A stretch of 64,000 nucleotides of DNA from Tiliqua scincoides (lineage: Eukaryota > Chordata > Lepidosauria > Squamata > Scincidae): contig NC_089821.1 of the NCBI RefSeq assembly GCF_035046505.1, forward strand, positions 182,684,031 through 182,748,030, in the 5' to 3' direction. Under the pieces are notes generated by a model, which was not told the origin of the DNA, did no database searches, and saw nothing but the letters and a program-made list of their open reading frames with translations. How positions within the stretch are numbered: position 1 is the first letter of the stretch; every line of letters starts with the position of its first letter. The translations under genes were made by a program, and so were the position numbers. Positions 1-13,095 of the stretch are shown here, in pieces.

Positions 1-1716
1 TTGATTAGGATTGGGCTGTAAGTTTGTTTCGGTTCCAAATCAATATACTGGTTGATTCAGTTCCACATCAATATATTGATCGATCGAGTTCTCTGCATTC
101 TCTTAAGATGCAGCCTGATTCATAAGTGGCACTTCCAGTCATGGTGATGCTTTGAAATAACCTCTGGGGAAGAAAGAAGGAAGAAAGAAACCCACCTTGT
201 GGAACTGACACCTACAGCTAGGAAGCGCTACATAAACATCACAGGGGACAGGAGATGCCCCTGGAGTTGGATTGAACTGCTTGGAGAGAGCTTGTTGATC
301 TGTGAGTGGAAGCAGGAGTGCTTCATGGTGTGCAGATAACTGGGGTTGAAAACAAGAGTGCAGAAAAAGGAAAATATATATATGCCCCCCATCTCGGTCT
401 CTTGGCTGCTGGTACAGAATGTACAGGTTGATTTATGGCCACAGCCTTACATTGTCAACCCTCTGTCAATGGTGTCGACCTCAGGATAGTTGGACTATCA
501 TCAGACCCATAAAGGGTCTTCAGAGTTCAGACCCATAAAGAACTGCCAGAATAGTATTTTTTAAAAAGTATAAAAACAAGATTAAACAAAGGTAAGGCTG
601 CTGAACAAACAGCAACAGTTTACCAAATAGCAATAGCAAATAAAAACGACAGGTTACCTGTTTGAAATGCTGCGTAAAGAAAAAGATCTTCAGGTGCCAC
701 TTTGCTCAGCCAGCCTGGGGTGGGAGAGCATTCTAGAGCCTGGGTACTACCCATGTAACTTCTGGACTGTCTGGAGAAACATCTCCAAGGAAGATTCTTG
801 GACTGCTTCATATGGGAGCAGGCTGTCTTCTCCCACTTCCCATGTGGTCTAGTGCTTTAAGGGTTAAAACCATCAACTTGAATTATGCTCAGCAATGCAT
901 AGGGTTCTGGTACTGTTGTTTTAAGACTGCCAGGATATGTTCCATGTGCCTAGTCCCAGTTAGTAATCTAGCTGCAATGTTGTGCACTAATGGAAGTTTT
1001 GGAAGAGTCTTCAAGGGCAGTCTTGTATATAACACATTGCAGCAGTCCATGATATCAAGAGAACATGAATAACTGAGATGAGGCTACCTTTGTCAGGGAG
1101 ATCTTTGCGCCTGGTGCACCAGCCTCTGCTGATGGAAGGCACTCTGTGCTACTGATGCTAATTGAGCCTCCATTGACAAAGCTGGATGTTTGAGCACCCC
1201 AGTCTGCAATTGCCTTGCTCTTTTAGACAAGATGTAGCTCCAGCCACAGCATGTTGAACATAGCTCCTCCCTGAGCAAATAACACACTACGGTGTCTCTG
1301 TTTTATGAGCTTCAGTTTGTTGGTACATTACAAATTCAAGTCCATTACAGTCCATTCATTTTGTCCCTTCCAGGTTCTAAAGTCTGATGCAAAATGTGTA
1401 TTTCAATCATTGCTTGTATGTATGTTCCCCCTTCTGGGGTTTTTTAGAATACATTATAGCAAAGCACCACTGGAACTGCATTTAGCTTCCTTTGTATCAG
1501 CTGTAGTATGAAAAAGAAAAACATCCATGCAAACATGAGTTGTGAATTGTTTGATAAAAAAATTAGAGGTAAAATATCCCGCAGTGCTCTAAAAGTCTGG
1601 AATATTTTTAAAAATGGTTCAATGAGTTTTGAGTATTACAACTTAAATTTTTTTCCTTTTTGCAAATATTTCCCAAGAGAGCAGATTCTTTTTGCTCTTT
1701 CTCCTTCTTTCAGAGG

Positions 1717-1757
<41 letters not shown>

Positions 1758-2240
1758 AAATAGCTTTTAAAAATAGCTGAATGCTCAAAATGCTTCAGGT
1801 TGATTTCTGAAAAAAACAGTCTTCTACAGCATCTTAAAAAATTGTCTTTTTCTTTTTTCTAATGATCAGTACAGCTTTCTTATTTCAGGGAGACTGCAAA
1901 TGTTCTGTAGAGAATGCTAAGCAACAAGCCCCCAAAGGAAGGTAAATGACACCAGGAAGCAAGCGTTAGTGGCTTTTCAAGGTGTGTCCATTATTTTCAG
2001 TGGTAGTTTTGTCTTTCTGTTGCTTCTTTTAGTATGCTCTACAGATTAGGGATTGTGGGCTGTTTTTATAACTCATCAATAAATTATAACCACACAGCAA
2101 TGTATTTGACCTTTGAGATCAGAAAAGCATGTTTCTTTTTGAGTTTCACCATATAATGCTTGTGAAATTTTGTTTCCCCTCTTCCAAAATCCTATGCCAT
2201 ATACATCTATAATGCACATGTTTGTTCTCTAATTGAGTGT
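1..2240. other. No gene seen; upstream or intron 1 of MRAP2
   Basis: Ordinary AT-leaning sequence with only short chance frames. A GA microsatellite lies at 1721-1753. No CpG-rich promoter and no exon of a neighbouring gene could be recognised. Confidence 0.5.
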
Positions 2241-2410
2241 ATAATATAAGAAAAGCCCTGCTGGATCTGGCCCAAGACCCGTCTAGCCCAGCACCCTGTT
2301 TCCCACAGTGACCCAGCAGCTGCCTCTGGGAAGTTCATAAGCGGAAGAGAAAGGCACACTTCTCTCCTCTTGTTGCCGTCCTGCAACATAATGTTCAGAG
2401 GCATACCTGT
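2241..2410 (-). repeat. CR1 LINE 3' end
   Basis: Read on the minus strand, it ends with a CACTGTGGGAAACAGG-type stretch, GGGCTAGACGGG, and then CAGCAGGGCTTTTCTTAT, the characteristic CR1 3' terminus of squamates. It is truncated at its 5' side. Confidence 0.75.
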
Positions 2411-4060
2411 ACTCGGAATTGGAAGACCTCTTTTTCAGGGTGTGATCATCTGATGTTTCCGGGCTGCCTTTTCTTCTGTATCACAAGGAACATCTGACAC
2501 GTGTGAGCTCTTGGAACGTGTGCTTCTGAGTGTATTCTTTCTGTATCAGGAGAGCCCTATTACAGTGCACTTTGTTGCTACATTGTGCCAGTGATACCTT
2601 GGATTGTCTGACAACTCCATCCTACCTAATCCCTTGGTGCAGCAACACAACACGGTTTGGCTTCTGCTGCATCCTGTCGGGGAGTTTTGGCTGCTGGAGG
2701 TCTCCTCAGAGTAGGGTGGACATTTGTCCCTTAGCCCCAGCTCTGCTATGGGTCAATTTGGTCTTGCATCAGTGAGATTGCTGGTACAAATCTGCATTCA
2801 CTTGTACGGGCGGATCAGGCCCAGGAAGGAGGTTTGGATTTGACAGGTGATCAGAGCCTGCTGAGCCTCACCCCACCAGTGCCTGGTGAAATCCCTCAAA
2901 GCATTGACCAAACAGTTTCCACTCAATCTTTATAGATATCAGAACTAGGAGTATGTTTTTGTTCTTTCAAATTGCAATTCTCAGGGTTCTGCTTTTTTTG
3001 TACTTGGTGCTTTGATATTTAGTGCTTATTTGGACAGTTGCAGGATATGCATAGCTCTGTGGGTGTCCTAAAGCTTGGAACGAGTAATGCAGGAAGCTTC
3101 TGTTTGGGGGAGCCTTGGGAGTTTCCTCGAGTGCAGAAGACTTAGACATGGGGCCAGTAACTGCTGAACCATGGTCCTTAAGGACCCCAAGCTAGACTGG
3201 CATTTCCATCTTGTTTGGCGTAACTGACTTGGGGCAGAGTTATCCAAATGAGATACAGAGGGATGCCCATTTGTTAAGAGTGTAAATCTTGAATCTCATA
3301 CAAGGAAAGCTTTCCTATGTGGTGAGAACTGCCTTTCTCCTATAGGAGGCTTGATGCTAACACAGGCAGTTTTGCTGCTGTCTCTTGACAAAGAGCTGTC
3401 TCTTGACAGCTGACATTTGACAGAGTTTTTTGAGTTGCAAATATCTTTAAATGTCTGGGGGCAATGGGTAGGGTTTTCTGAAACACTTGCAGCTGTTTTG
3501 GCTACAGGGTTTTTAGGGGAGGACAACTCCTGATTCAGTGCATTTGAGGCACACAAAACAGATGGCACCGGAATACAGCCTGTCCCTGACCCCTCCATTT
3601 CCCACATGGTACATGAAAGGCACTTTGTGCACAAATGGGGAGGTGCAATGTGGGCATGAGAAACTCTGTGTCATGTACACTCATGATACTTAAACTGCTT
3701 TCTGTCTGTGCATTAAAGCACACTTATTGAACATGGGAAACTTCTTGTGAGGATGAACTCTAAAAAACAAAAAAAGCTAAAGCTTTCTCTTTAAGGATCT
3801 TAAGGATTTAAGATTGAAAAATCAGTGATGGGTGTATGATGTAGAAACTGACAGAATGCACTGGTCTAGGGATGACTCAGCTATGCTCTCTAGGGCATGG
3901 CTCATCATCTGCCGTATAAATCAGTGTAAGCAGATAGAACTTCTATTAACAAATTGGTTGAACAGAATTGCAGGCAATACATGATACAGTAGCATGGACT
4001 TCCTCCATAGGACACCTCTGAAACTACATCAGCGCATTCTTGTCTGTTTGGCTATAGTTA
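2411..4060. other. No gene seen
   Basis: No family-level protein similarity, RNA gene or clear transposon end was recognised. The open frames on both strands here are short and unrelated to each other. Confidence 0.4.
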
Positions 4061-4061
4061 T

Positions 4062-4530
4062 GTCTATTCAGTGCTGTTATTCAAGAGGCGGGACTTGTTA
4101 TTCAAGAGTCCCGGGTAGATGGGACTCGTCAGCCTGGGAAGGCAGCTCATCTGAGAGAAGGAAACTCTGATCCCAAACCTCCACTGCCTTGTAGCTACAT
4201 TCAGTTATGGAAAAGGCTTCAGGAGTCAACCTCGAGGCAAAATCCGGAGCCGGAGTCCCTGAGGCAGTTCATGGCTGAACACAGTCACGTTCTGACAACT
4301 CCTGCGACGCTGCTAGAACCAACCGTATTGGCCTCTGCCTTTCCATTGGACCATTTCAGCGACGTGGAGAGGGGGGATTTGCTGCATGGGTAACAGCCTA
4401 TCCTCCATACCTACTTTACCCAGGCTTCGCGCACTGGAGAGGACACTCTGTTCCAGAGCCACCATTCAGAGCGTGACACCATAGTCTTCCGAGACTGAAG
4501 GATGCCAACATTCAAGAGGACTCCTCCTTT
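4062..4530. repeat. Unclassified interspersed repeat
   Basis: A CpG-richer block of about 470 bp has a different composition from its surroundings. It has TTATTCAAGAG-type words near both ends (4078, 4097 and about 4511), and its right part reads ACCATAGTCTTCCGAGACTG, a phrase I associate with a dispersed vertebrate repeat. Family not assigned. A G12 run follows at about 4546-4557. Confidence 0.4.
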
Positions 4531-4560
4531 GAAGGAGGGAGCCCTGGGGGGGGGGGGTGC

Positions 4561-6260
4561 TTATGGTGTCTTCATAATCTTTTGCTATATTTGCAAATAC
4601 ACAGGTTGAAACTTACTCCCACATAAGTATGTTACAAAGTCCAGTGTCAAAGACATTTTACATGTTACATAGTGGTAAATCATATTTGTTATCCATTGTG
4701 TACACCTGGATCTCTGCAGTATATACCTCTATGATGTATAAAAGCACATATTTGCTATGTACAGTTTTATGGATATGTGTAAAATGTTTTGCATGCAACT
4801 GTAAGAAATATGTGTGAAACAGCTGTAAGGCTCTGTTCAGCAGCCAGTGGAAACTCACTTGTTACAGCCTGATCCAGCCCAAAATGTTGGAGGACAAATA
4901 ATTCATTACTGCCATGCTTGCACCAAGAAAGCAAATGCGTTTTTCAGGGGTGAGTGTGTAATGGCTTTCTGTTATCTTCTCGGGCAGTACTGGAGAGAGG
5001 ATTTCCAACCAAAGATATTATTGCTTTGACAAACTTTATTATATGGCAACATAAACGGATTTGTTAGAAGGTAGAAGCATATCCATAAAAAAGATCTATG
5101 ACTTGCTGCTTCTGGATTGGAAGGGGAGAAAGCCATGTATGAATGAAAATGACATCCTGATTCTGAACACTTGTGGCTGCTAGCTTGGCACTGGATCTTT
5201 AGAGCTGAAACAGTTTTTTTAGCTCATTTTCGTTTGACCTGAGGCTTGGTAGTGAATATATAACCTCTTGTTTGCTTTACAGTTGTCTCTGTTGCTAGGT
5301 GATAATGAAAACGAACAACATAACAATGCATCATTGATCCTTCCCTTGTGGTTTCACACCAATCAACAGGGAACCACCATCTTGAGGATTAAACAGCCTT
5401 TTGGGCAATGTGCAGGTGTAGTAAATAAGACATAATTCATCCTTGGATAATAGACCCTGCTACAAGCTGGGGTTTGGGCCATGTTCTCTTGTTGACTGGG
5501 AGGCCACCTTGGTCTTTATGGGTCTGTTACCAGTGCATACTAGTGACAACGGCTGTAGTGCTGGTTGCATTATCCTTATCATACTTTTAGTGGCTTATGT
5601 CCCTCTTCCCTGGGCAGGGGGAAGTTGCAGGGGCTCAGTGCTACCCAAGTTCTGGGTTTCTTTGGAGGAGAGTGTTGGAGGGCTATTGTGCCTTTTTAAT
5701 ACAATGTTTAATATAGTTCATTGAATGATGGTAGATAACAGAACATTCCTTGCAAACAATAGCAAGTGTCTAGAGAGCACGCCCTCGTACACCAAGATGT
5801 GTTTGGCTCTCAGCTTGCTGTCACTCCATTCCTCCATTTTAGTGAAACTTTGTTCCGGGGCTGGCCAGGTCAAGCACTGGCCTCAAGGTGCATGTCATCA
5901 GAAGGCCCACCTGATCAGCGGTTCTTTCAACACTCAGTATTGGTGGAAGTGGTATTACCCCCATCACTAATAGGTAGGGAATACCACGGGGGACTCAGTG
6001 CAGGGCTTCCCCCAGGGTTCCCAGCAACTTGGCACTGATTCTAGTCTGTCATGCTCTTATTCAGATAAAATGTGTTTATCTGTTCTTACCTTGGATCAAG
6101 AGAGGATGGAATGGAGTTGCCTTGCACCTCAACATTTCTTAGTTGGGTAGATCCTACATGAAGTTCTTGCAAGCAGAGATGATGTCACTCATTTAGGAGC
6201 ACATCCTGAACATCCTTTACACTCTCACATAACACCTGAACCAGGGGACATCCACTAAAA
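4561..6260. other. No gene seen
   Basis: No exon with family-level similarity, no RNA gene and no clear repeat ends were recognised. Confidence 0.4.
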
Positions 6261-6261
6261 T

Positions 6262-6625
6262 TGAGTGTTGGGAGGGTTAGGACAGACAAAAGAAAATATT
6301 TCTTTACTCAGCGTGTGGTCAGTCTGCGGAACTCCTTGCCGCAGGATGTGGTGACGGCATCTGGCCTAGACGCCTTTAAAAGGGGATTGGACAAGTTTCT
6401 GGAGGAAAAATCCATTACGGGGTACAAGCCATGATGTGTATGCACAACCACCTGATTTTAGAAATGGGCTATGTCAAAATGCCAATGCAAGGGAGGGCAC
6501 CAGGATGCAGGTCTCTTGTTATCTGGTGTGCTCCCTGGGGCATTTGGTGGGCCGCTGTGAGATACAGGAAGCTGGACTAGATGGGCCTATGGCCTGATCC
6601 AGTGGGGCTGTTCTTATGTTCTTAA
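6262..6625 (+). repeat. CR1 LINE 3' end
   Basis: The block includes AGGACAGACAAAAG, CTTTACTCAGCGTGTGGTCA, CTCCTTGCCGCAGGATGTGG and GGACTAGATGGGCCT. It closes with GTTCTTATGTTCTTA, the standard CR1 untranslated 3' end. Only this terminal part of the LINE is present. Confidence 0.85.
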
Positions 6626-6904
6626 CCATTAGGGATCCTTAAGAAACATTAATGGAATTAAATCTTGAATTATTACCCTAAACAGCAATCACCAGCCAAC
6701 ATTCATGACTATAAACCTGCAGTAATAATGTAGGTGTTGTGAGAAATAGCACACCTTGTTCTCACTTCCTCATGCCTCTCATTCACCCTCTGAACATTTA
6801 ATTCAAAGGTAGAACTTAGTTCATGAGTTGTGGCTGTAGATTTTATAATGAAAGTGAATCCTGTGTCTTGAATTGGTCCTAATGATATTCTGTTTAGGTA
6901 TGCC

Positions 6905-6905
<1 letters not shown>

Positions 6906-6940
<35 letters not shown>

Positions 6941-6995
6941 GTAAATTTATGCCGCTTTATCTCTCTGATAGGCATTCAGAGTGACTGCTGCTTCT
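6906..6995 (-). repeat. L2-like LINE 3' tail with (TTTA)n
   Basis: A (TTTA)n tract at 6906-6941 is followed by GTAAATTTATGCCGCTTTAT. On the minus strand this reads as the end of an L2-like LINE with its microsatellite tail. Confidence 0.5.
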
Positions 6996-7149
6996 CCATT
7001 ACCTTCTGCTAACCCTCTGAAAATGATGAATTTACACACAACTAGAGTCTAAAATGTACTTTTAAAGTGCGTTCCCTGCACCTTACTTTTTCAGTATTTC
7101 TTAGGCTGAAATACACAACATAATTATAATCAGTCATTTAAAATGGATT

Positions 7150-7315
7150 TACAGCACAATCCTAACCTGCACTGCTACAGCCAGGCCACATGACTTGCAC
7201 TGTATCCAGTGCAGTTTGGGAGCAGGCTGAAAGGGATATTTTTTCCCTTACCCCATTTAACACAGGGAGGCCTGCGCTGGCTCAGATACTGGTTATGATT
7301 GGGCTGCCCATCACT
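7150..7315. repeat. MITE-like element, CAATCCTA-ended group (about 160 bp)
   Basis: It opens with AGCACAATCCTAACCTGC and closes with GATTGGGCTG, imperfect inverted ends. The internal TTCCCTTACCCC phrase is shared with copies at about 15976, 24040, 28898 and 40345. Confidence 0.55.
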
Positions 7316-8265
7316 GTAGGACAATGACAGTATTTCCAGGTGTGTAGCCTGAATATTAGACATGACCATTTACTTCCTACTTTGGTTTTGAATTATTTTA
7401 CAACAGGTGGTCTTCATAATGTGGCCAGTGGTGCAGTTTGAACTGCCACCGATTGTGTGAATGGAAAACAATTGGTGGTATTTACTCTGGAATAGTTAGT
7501 CCAGAATGAAATTCACTGATTTTTTATTTTTTTAGATTGCAAGTCCACAGGCTGAAACTTTTGTTTATGGGGACTGTGGTCTTAAACTATAATTGGTTTG
7601 CAGTTAAAAGATGAGACAAGGCAGTAAGAATAGAATATGCCCAGACAGGCTAACCTGTGAGAGACCCTGCTGTTGGATGTGGAAAATCACTGGGATAGCC
7701 TCTAAGGAAAGCTTGTTGTGCAGTTCCCTGCTTTCCTGCCTGTTGAGATTACAGCAATTCTGTCTTGCAGAAGGAAGCATTCTACTGTTTTGACTCACAC
7801 TTCCCATTCTCTCTTGGCAAGATGTTAAAATCCCATTCCTATATTTTCATCTGGGTAGGGACCAGAGCATGGCTGAAAGTCAAAAAAGGATGAATGTGAA
7901 AGCATAACCTTATTTAGCTTGCAAATTTATTTTGTCCAGTGCGAAATGTGAAGAACTAACTATATAGCACATGCAAATACGTGCAAAACCTAAATAAAAG
8001 AAAAAGAAACATAAGAACGTCAGCGAACATCATGGAAGGTTGGATGAAATTGGACAAAAGAGGAAAGAATGTGGATGAAATTTGAAATGTGTTTATAAGT
8101 GAAAATGGTTGAAAGAGCAAAGCAATGAAAGTCATGTGGCAGAAAGCTAAGTCCCTGCAATCCTGGGAAGTAGTTTCTGCTGAGAGACTGTGAATTACTC
8201 AGTGTCTCTGGTGGACTGTATGAGGATATGAAGTTTTGTTTCTCAGTCCAAGTCCTGCATTCAAA
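7316..8265. other. No gene seen
   Basis: AT-rich unique-looking sequence with nothing recognised. Confidence 0.35.
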
Positions 8266-8326
8266 CTGAAAATGAAGCTGCTTTCTGTCTCTGAGTTGAA
8301 CCATAGGTCCACCTAGCCCAGGAATA
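8266..8326 (-). repeat. Fragment of Sauria-type SINE 3' part
   Basis: Read on the minus strand it contains GGGCTAGGTGGACCTATGGTT, then CAACTCAGA and AAGCAGCTTCAT, matching the usual 3' half of Sauria SINEs. The tRNA-like head is absent. Confidence 0.5.
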
Positions 8327-8689
8327 TCAACTTGCCCAGCACTTCTTTCTTTCTTTAGTACAGATAGTAAATGCTAAGTAAGTACAGTTGCCGCACATCT
8401 TATGCACAGTTGACTTGTGAAAATTCAACTACGTGTGGTTGGCAAAGGAAACAAAACAAAATGAGAGAAAAACAATAGTTTAAACAGTGAAGACAATTCC
8501 ACTTACTACATATATGCTCCAGAAGGAGCCCAAGATCATGGAATAAAGCTGCTGTTCCCTCTGTAGGGCTCCTGTCTCATGAGATTTTAAAGAACCAGTA
8601 CACATTTTCCAAATTGAAGGGATTTTCAATGTAATTTTGAGTATATGCGATTTTAGTTGTACGTGCCAACTGTGGAACCTAACTGTTGT

Positions 8690-8745
8690 GTAAGACATAT
8701 TATATATATATGTGTAAGACATATTATATATATATGTGTAAGACA
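8690..8745. repeat. Short AT-rich tandem repeat
   Basis: A unit of 24 bp, GTGTAAGACATA plus a TATATA run, is repeated twice with a partial third copy. Confidence 0.85.
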
Positions 8746-10376
8746 AGAGGTAACTGTACTTGGCAAAGGAAATAGCACTTTAAAGGAGGTCTGCAAGTTA
8801 CTCTTCAAGGTTTCCGAAGAGCTCACTTTAAACACCTGTACTGGAAACTAGTGGCTACCTATGACAGCTCTCTCTATCAAACTTATGTGTCTACTTGCAC
8901 TCTGACTACAACATTTGATACCACTCCACCTGCCATTCTCGTATGCAGCTTCAGAAAAAAGTGGTATTGGAAGGCAGACATCATTTATTGTTGTTTTCCC
9001 TCTCTCCCTCTTCCCTCAAATCATGTTATGCCCCCAAGCATAAGGATCCTGACTGAGTCATCCCTAGTGAGAGATTTGATAAAGACAGGTGGATTTGAGA
9101 TGAAAATAGTGAGCTGAAGGGCAGGATCTATGATTATTTTCTGTGCAATGTCTAGCTGGTCGTTAGACATAGGTTTAAAAAACAGTAAATATTTTTTCTT
9201 TACGTAATTTTATATAAAGGTAAAAATAACAAAGAGGTATGTAACTAAAGTAAGTGTGATACCCAAATGGAAAGAATCACTTTCCCAACCCATCTCTGGT
9301 TTTTGCGACCAATGAGATGTTATATGACAGTGGGGTCATTAAAAGGATTGTGAAATGGGTTTGTGTGTGGGAATTAGAAATTAAGCAATGATGCATGAAA
9401 ACTTTGAAGTGAAAGTCCTGGGTGTGTTGAGCATAAATCATGATACTAAACATGATACTAGCAATTTTATATGTGCCTTTTTTTTTCTTATGGCAATATA
9501 AAAGATAAGAAGCAATGGAAAAATGAAATGAATGCCAATAGATTCCCTGCCCCCCCATTTGCAGTTTTATCTCCAGATTAAATGTGTGAACTGCTCTGCA
9601 GCCTGCCTTCCAGTTTGCTCGGAGGATTAGAAATCTGTCTTATTTGTGTCGTAGTGCAATCCTAAAGGTGCCCTCTTTCCTGTCTAGAAGTGTCAGGAAC
9701 ATGCTGTAAAGCACTTACATGACTTCTCCGGATCTAGCCATGCCAGCATGTGGGAGGGGATTCCCCATATCCATGAATAATTGAAACAGCAGATATGGGA
9801 TCCACTAATATGGGGGCCCACCTATACAGTACTATATTCCCAAATTTGGATTAAATTATTGAAGAGTACCCCTTTGTAGTCTTGCGTCAGCTTTTTGGAG
9901 GAGATAGCAAGACTTCCCATGCAGTAAGTCTAGTCCACATGATGAACCACTTATGTCCTTTAGAGCAACTGCATGAAGCCCCTGCCAACACCAAAGGTTT
10001 TTTGTTTTTTTGTTTTCAAAGTGGCAACCTCATCACCTGCAGAGTAGGCTTAGATTTGTGAGGTTTTCTTTTTGCGTGTATGTGCACTTTTTGGGATGTT
10101 TTGCATTGACCATTTTCCAGTTTCTGCTTCATGGTTTTATCTCTTAAGGCACATTTCTTTGTCTTTGGACAAAACAAGTAAAATTTTAAGGAAATAACAT
10201 TTTTTATGTAGGTTGCACGGTCCTAAGGATTGCATGACAGGAGGCAAGAGTAAGGAAAAGCCACTAAAAATGGGCCAGAGGCTAACCCTGGGCTGCAGTT
10301 CACATTTTTGTAATGTGGACAGGAGGGGCAGTTTGTAGAGGAGGGGTAAGTTGAGGTGGGGGAAAGTAATTTAGAG
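8746..10376. other. No gene seen
   Basis: No recognisable exon. A short stretch near 9755-9830 (ATATCCATGAATAA ... GGGGCCCACCTATACAG) resembles one at about 27955-28020 and is probably a dispersed DNA-element end. Confidence 0.35.
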
Positions 10377-10749
10377 CAGGGGTGCTCACACTTTTTTGGC
10401 TGGAGAGCTACTTTGAAACCCAGCAAGGCCCGGAGATCTACCAGAGTTTTTTTTACAATGTTCGCGCCATCATAACATATAACGTTTATGTGTACAATGT
10501 ATGTTGGTGTACCTTGAGCCCCACTGAGTATAACAGGACTTACTCCTGAGTAGACATGCCTAGGATTAGGCTGTGAGGCTGCAATCCTAGCCACACTTAC
10601 CTGGGAGTAAGCCCCACTGAGTACAATGGGCCTTACTCCTGGCGTTTCCTCCCAGAGGCACCTGAAGGGGGGGGGTCGGCACTCCGCGATCTACTCATTT
10701 TGCCTCGCGATCTACCGGTAGATCACGATCCACCTATTGAGCACCCCTG
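10377..10749. mobile_element. hAT-type non-autonomous DNA transposon, 373 bp
   Basis: It begins CAGGGGTGCTCA and ends TGAGCACCCCTG, a 12-bp perfect terminal inverted repeat. It is flanked by identical 8-bp target duplications ATTTAGAG at 10369-10376 and 10750-10757, the hAT signature. It encodes no transposase. Two short CCTAGGATT/CAATCCTAG-type repeats (about 10507-10642) are nested inside it. Confidence 0.9.
10507..10642. repeat. Pair of short CAATCCTA-type repeats in inverted orientation
   Basis: GCCCCACTGAGTATAACAGG...CCTAGGATTAGGCTG is followed at once by GCTGCAATCCTAG...GCCCCACTGAGTACAATGGG, two copies of the same ~70-bp repeat head to head. Further copies lie at about 13003, 19140, 22757, 23634, 35568 and 60283. 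Confidence 0.6.
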
Positions 10750-10757
10750 ATTTAGAG

Positions 10758-11880
10758 GATGGATGCGTTTGTAACCGCTGTAATAACAGAACAAATATAA
10801 TAATGGGGCTATTGTGGGGCTTCTGGCTATACAAACTTTGTTTCACTATAATTTGAAGGGGTAGAATTTGACCCCTTCACAATCTGGGATCGTTTCTGTG
10901 AAGCATTACGATGGGAGAAAAATAGGTCAAAACCGAAGCTTAATAGCATACTGGTTGAATAAAATTGTAGCTTAAGGTTTCGCTGATATAGAGGAAGGGG
11001 CCAGAGTAAGCTGGATTATTGTCTAATAGTATAGAAAAGGTGAGATAAAAATAACAAGTACGTTGCTGTAATGTGCATGTTTTTTTTCCTTCACACTTGT
11101 ATCCTTTATTATAAAATTTTTTTTCCCTTCAGCCATCGTTAATGATTCCTAATGATCAAGAGAGGTCATTTAGCAGCAGAGCATTTTATGGAAGAAGTAA
11201 AATATGGCTTACTTTACATAATAAAGCACATCTATAATGGCTTCCCTATTATGGACATGGGCAGTAAGACTTCAATGCCTCATATTCTCTGTGTTTACCG
11301 TGAAAATACAGCTGCTCAGTTTTTGAAGCTGCCTAATATATTTTATAGGAGGTAACTGATGGGAAGAATAGGAGGAAGGAAAGGAGCCCTAGAAAGCGAA
11401 CCCTCTTATGTGAAAATACTGTACAGCTTTAGCTTTAGTTAGTACAGTATTGTAATAAAAATGTAAAACCTATATTGGACAGAAGACTCATTTGCATTAC
11501 AAGTGCCTCTCTAAAGTGTTTTCTTACATGCTTCCAGTCAAACTAAACAATATTTTAAACATGCAATCATCTCTCTGTGCTTGTGCAGTCTCTCTCTCTC
11601 TCTCTCTCTTGAAGAAGTAGCTGCCATGGAGAGCCTGTACTGATTTGGACCTGTGGAGTGACTGGGATTTTCAATGGAAAAACAGTCAGACTGTTTTCCC
11701 CAATGAAAATCACCCCCTAAGGGGCAAACGTGATATGCTTGCCAAGGTGTGCAATCTGAGCATGCTTCCTATTGGATGCTCCTGTTTTTCATTAAGAGCA
11801 GTTGTTTGCAGTTGATATGTTGGAAGAGGAGAAGGTTCGCTCTTCCTTTCCTTCAGTGTTGTTTTAAAACTGAACATTTT
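10758..11880. other. No gene seen
   Basis: Intronic or intergenic sequence with a (TC)n tract at about 11588-11609. No recognisable exon. Confidence 0.35.
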
Positions 11881-11882
11881 CC

Positions 11883-11960
11883 CCACTGAACAACAACAAC
11901 AACAACAGTATTTATATACCGCTTTTCAACAAAAAGTTCACAAAGCGGTTTACAGAAAAA
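11883..11960 (-). repeat. L2-like LINE 3' tail
   Basis: An (AAC)n tract joins TTTATATACCGCTTTTCAAC and GTTCACAAAGCGGTTTACAG. Read on the minus strand this is a LINE 3' end with a trinucleotide tail. Related copies lie at about 12672, 14735, 22118, 23425 and 58888. Confidence 0.55.
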
Positions 11961-12661
11961 AAACCCACTGAAAAAAAACCCACTGAACATTTTCCCCACT
12001 GAAGCAGCAATATGGGGAGGAAAGCTGTGGAAGCCCTAACCATGATAAGTGGTGTGCTGCTTTTTTGAAGTAGAATTGGTTTGGTGAAACAGAGCAAACC
12101 TCCCTCTAGCCAAGTTTTGTTTGCCAAGTGACGAATGGTCTTTCTGTAAAATATTCATATGAGGAGGGGGTTGGGGCTTCAGTTCGTATTTGGGGTAGCT
12201 GATTTGGGAGCTGACTTTTTCCTTCTTTCTGTTTTGACCATACATTACAGTGGTTACTTCACATGAGCAACCCCATTATTTCTTTTTTTCTTTTCTTCCT
12301 ACCAGTGCTGTGTTCTTTGTGGGGCTGGGGGAATCCTGCCCGTCCTGTGCCTGCTTCACCTTCAGAGGCGCTCAGGTTTAATAAACCTTGTGAATTTAAT
12401 CTAGTTGTGCATAGTGATTTTAACAGCATCTGGAGAAATGGGTAATTTGTTTCAGCTCAAAGGGGAGCAGGTATGGCTGATTTGAGCATTTTATCTTATA
12501 TGATCTTAATAAGCCACATAAAATGTAAATGATGGATGTAGCGGTGAAATCAGGCTGCATGTGTAGGGCAGCCGATTGCATTGCTACTCTGAAGAGACTT
12601 CAGAGTTTAATGAGGAACAACTCAAAGGTTCAGACTTGTGTATTAGGCTTTTGGAAGTAGT

Positions 12662-12735
12662 GGGATGTTTTTGTTAAATATACTGATTTTCAACAAAAGT
12701 TCACAAAGTGGTTAACATAGTGAAATAAATGGAGA
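12662..12735 (-). repeat. L2-like LINE 3' tail, degraded
   Basis: It contains ATTTTCAACAAAAGTTCACA and AAGTGGTTAACATAG, a diverged copy of the tail at 11883. Confidence 0.45.
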
Positions 12736-13002
12736 TAGGGTGGTGATGCAAATTGGGAATAAGAAGGGGGCAGATTCTGTGGCATTGGCGTCTGCTGAAT
12801 CATAGCCCCTTCCCAGGCTCAATCCATTTTCACAGGTCCATGTGGACTAGTGCCAGTGATGTCTCTGGCACAGATCTGGGTAAAACCACCAGGCTGGCAG
12901 GGGCCTCCTGACGGCTGAAACTCCCCATGGGATGCCACAGATGTTCCACTGGCGCTGCTGCATCACCACATGGGGAGTTACATTGGATTGGGTTGCCTGG
13001 CT

Positions 13003-13095
13003 GCAAACTTATACATACTTAGCTGGGAGTAAGTTTGATTTAACTCAGTGGGGTTTACTTCTGAGTAGTCATGCTTAGGATTAAGTTAGACTACA
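13003..13095. repeat. Short CAATCCTA-type repeat
   Basis: CTGGGAGTAAGTTTGATTTA, then CTTCTGAGTAGTCATGCTTA and a degraded AGGATTAAG end, in the same order as the other short copies. Confidence 0.55.

Noticed and set aside
8651-8851. Frames with repeated YIYNMS / IIYICVRH peptides
   Set aside because: They are translations of a short AT-rich tandem repeat, not a gene.
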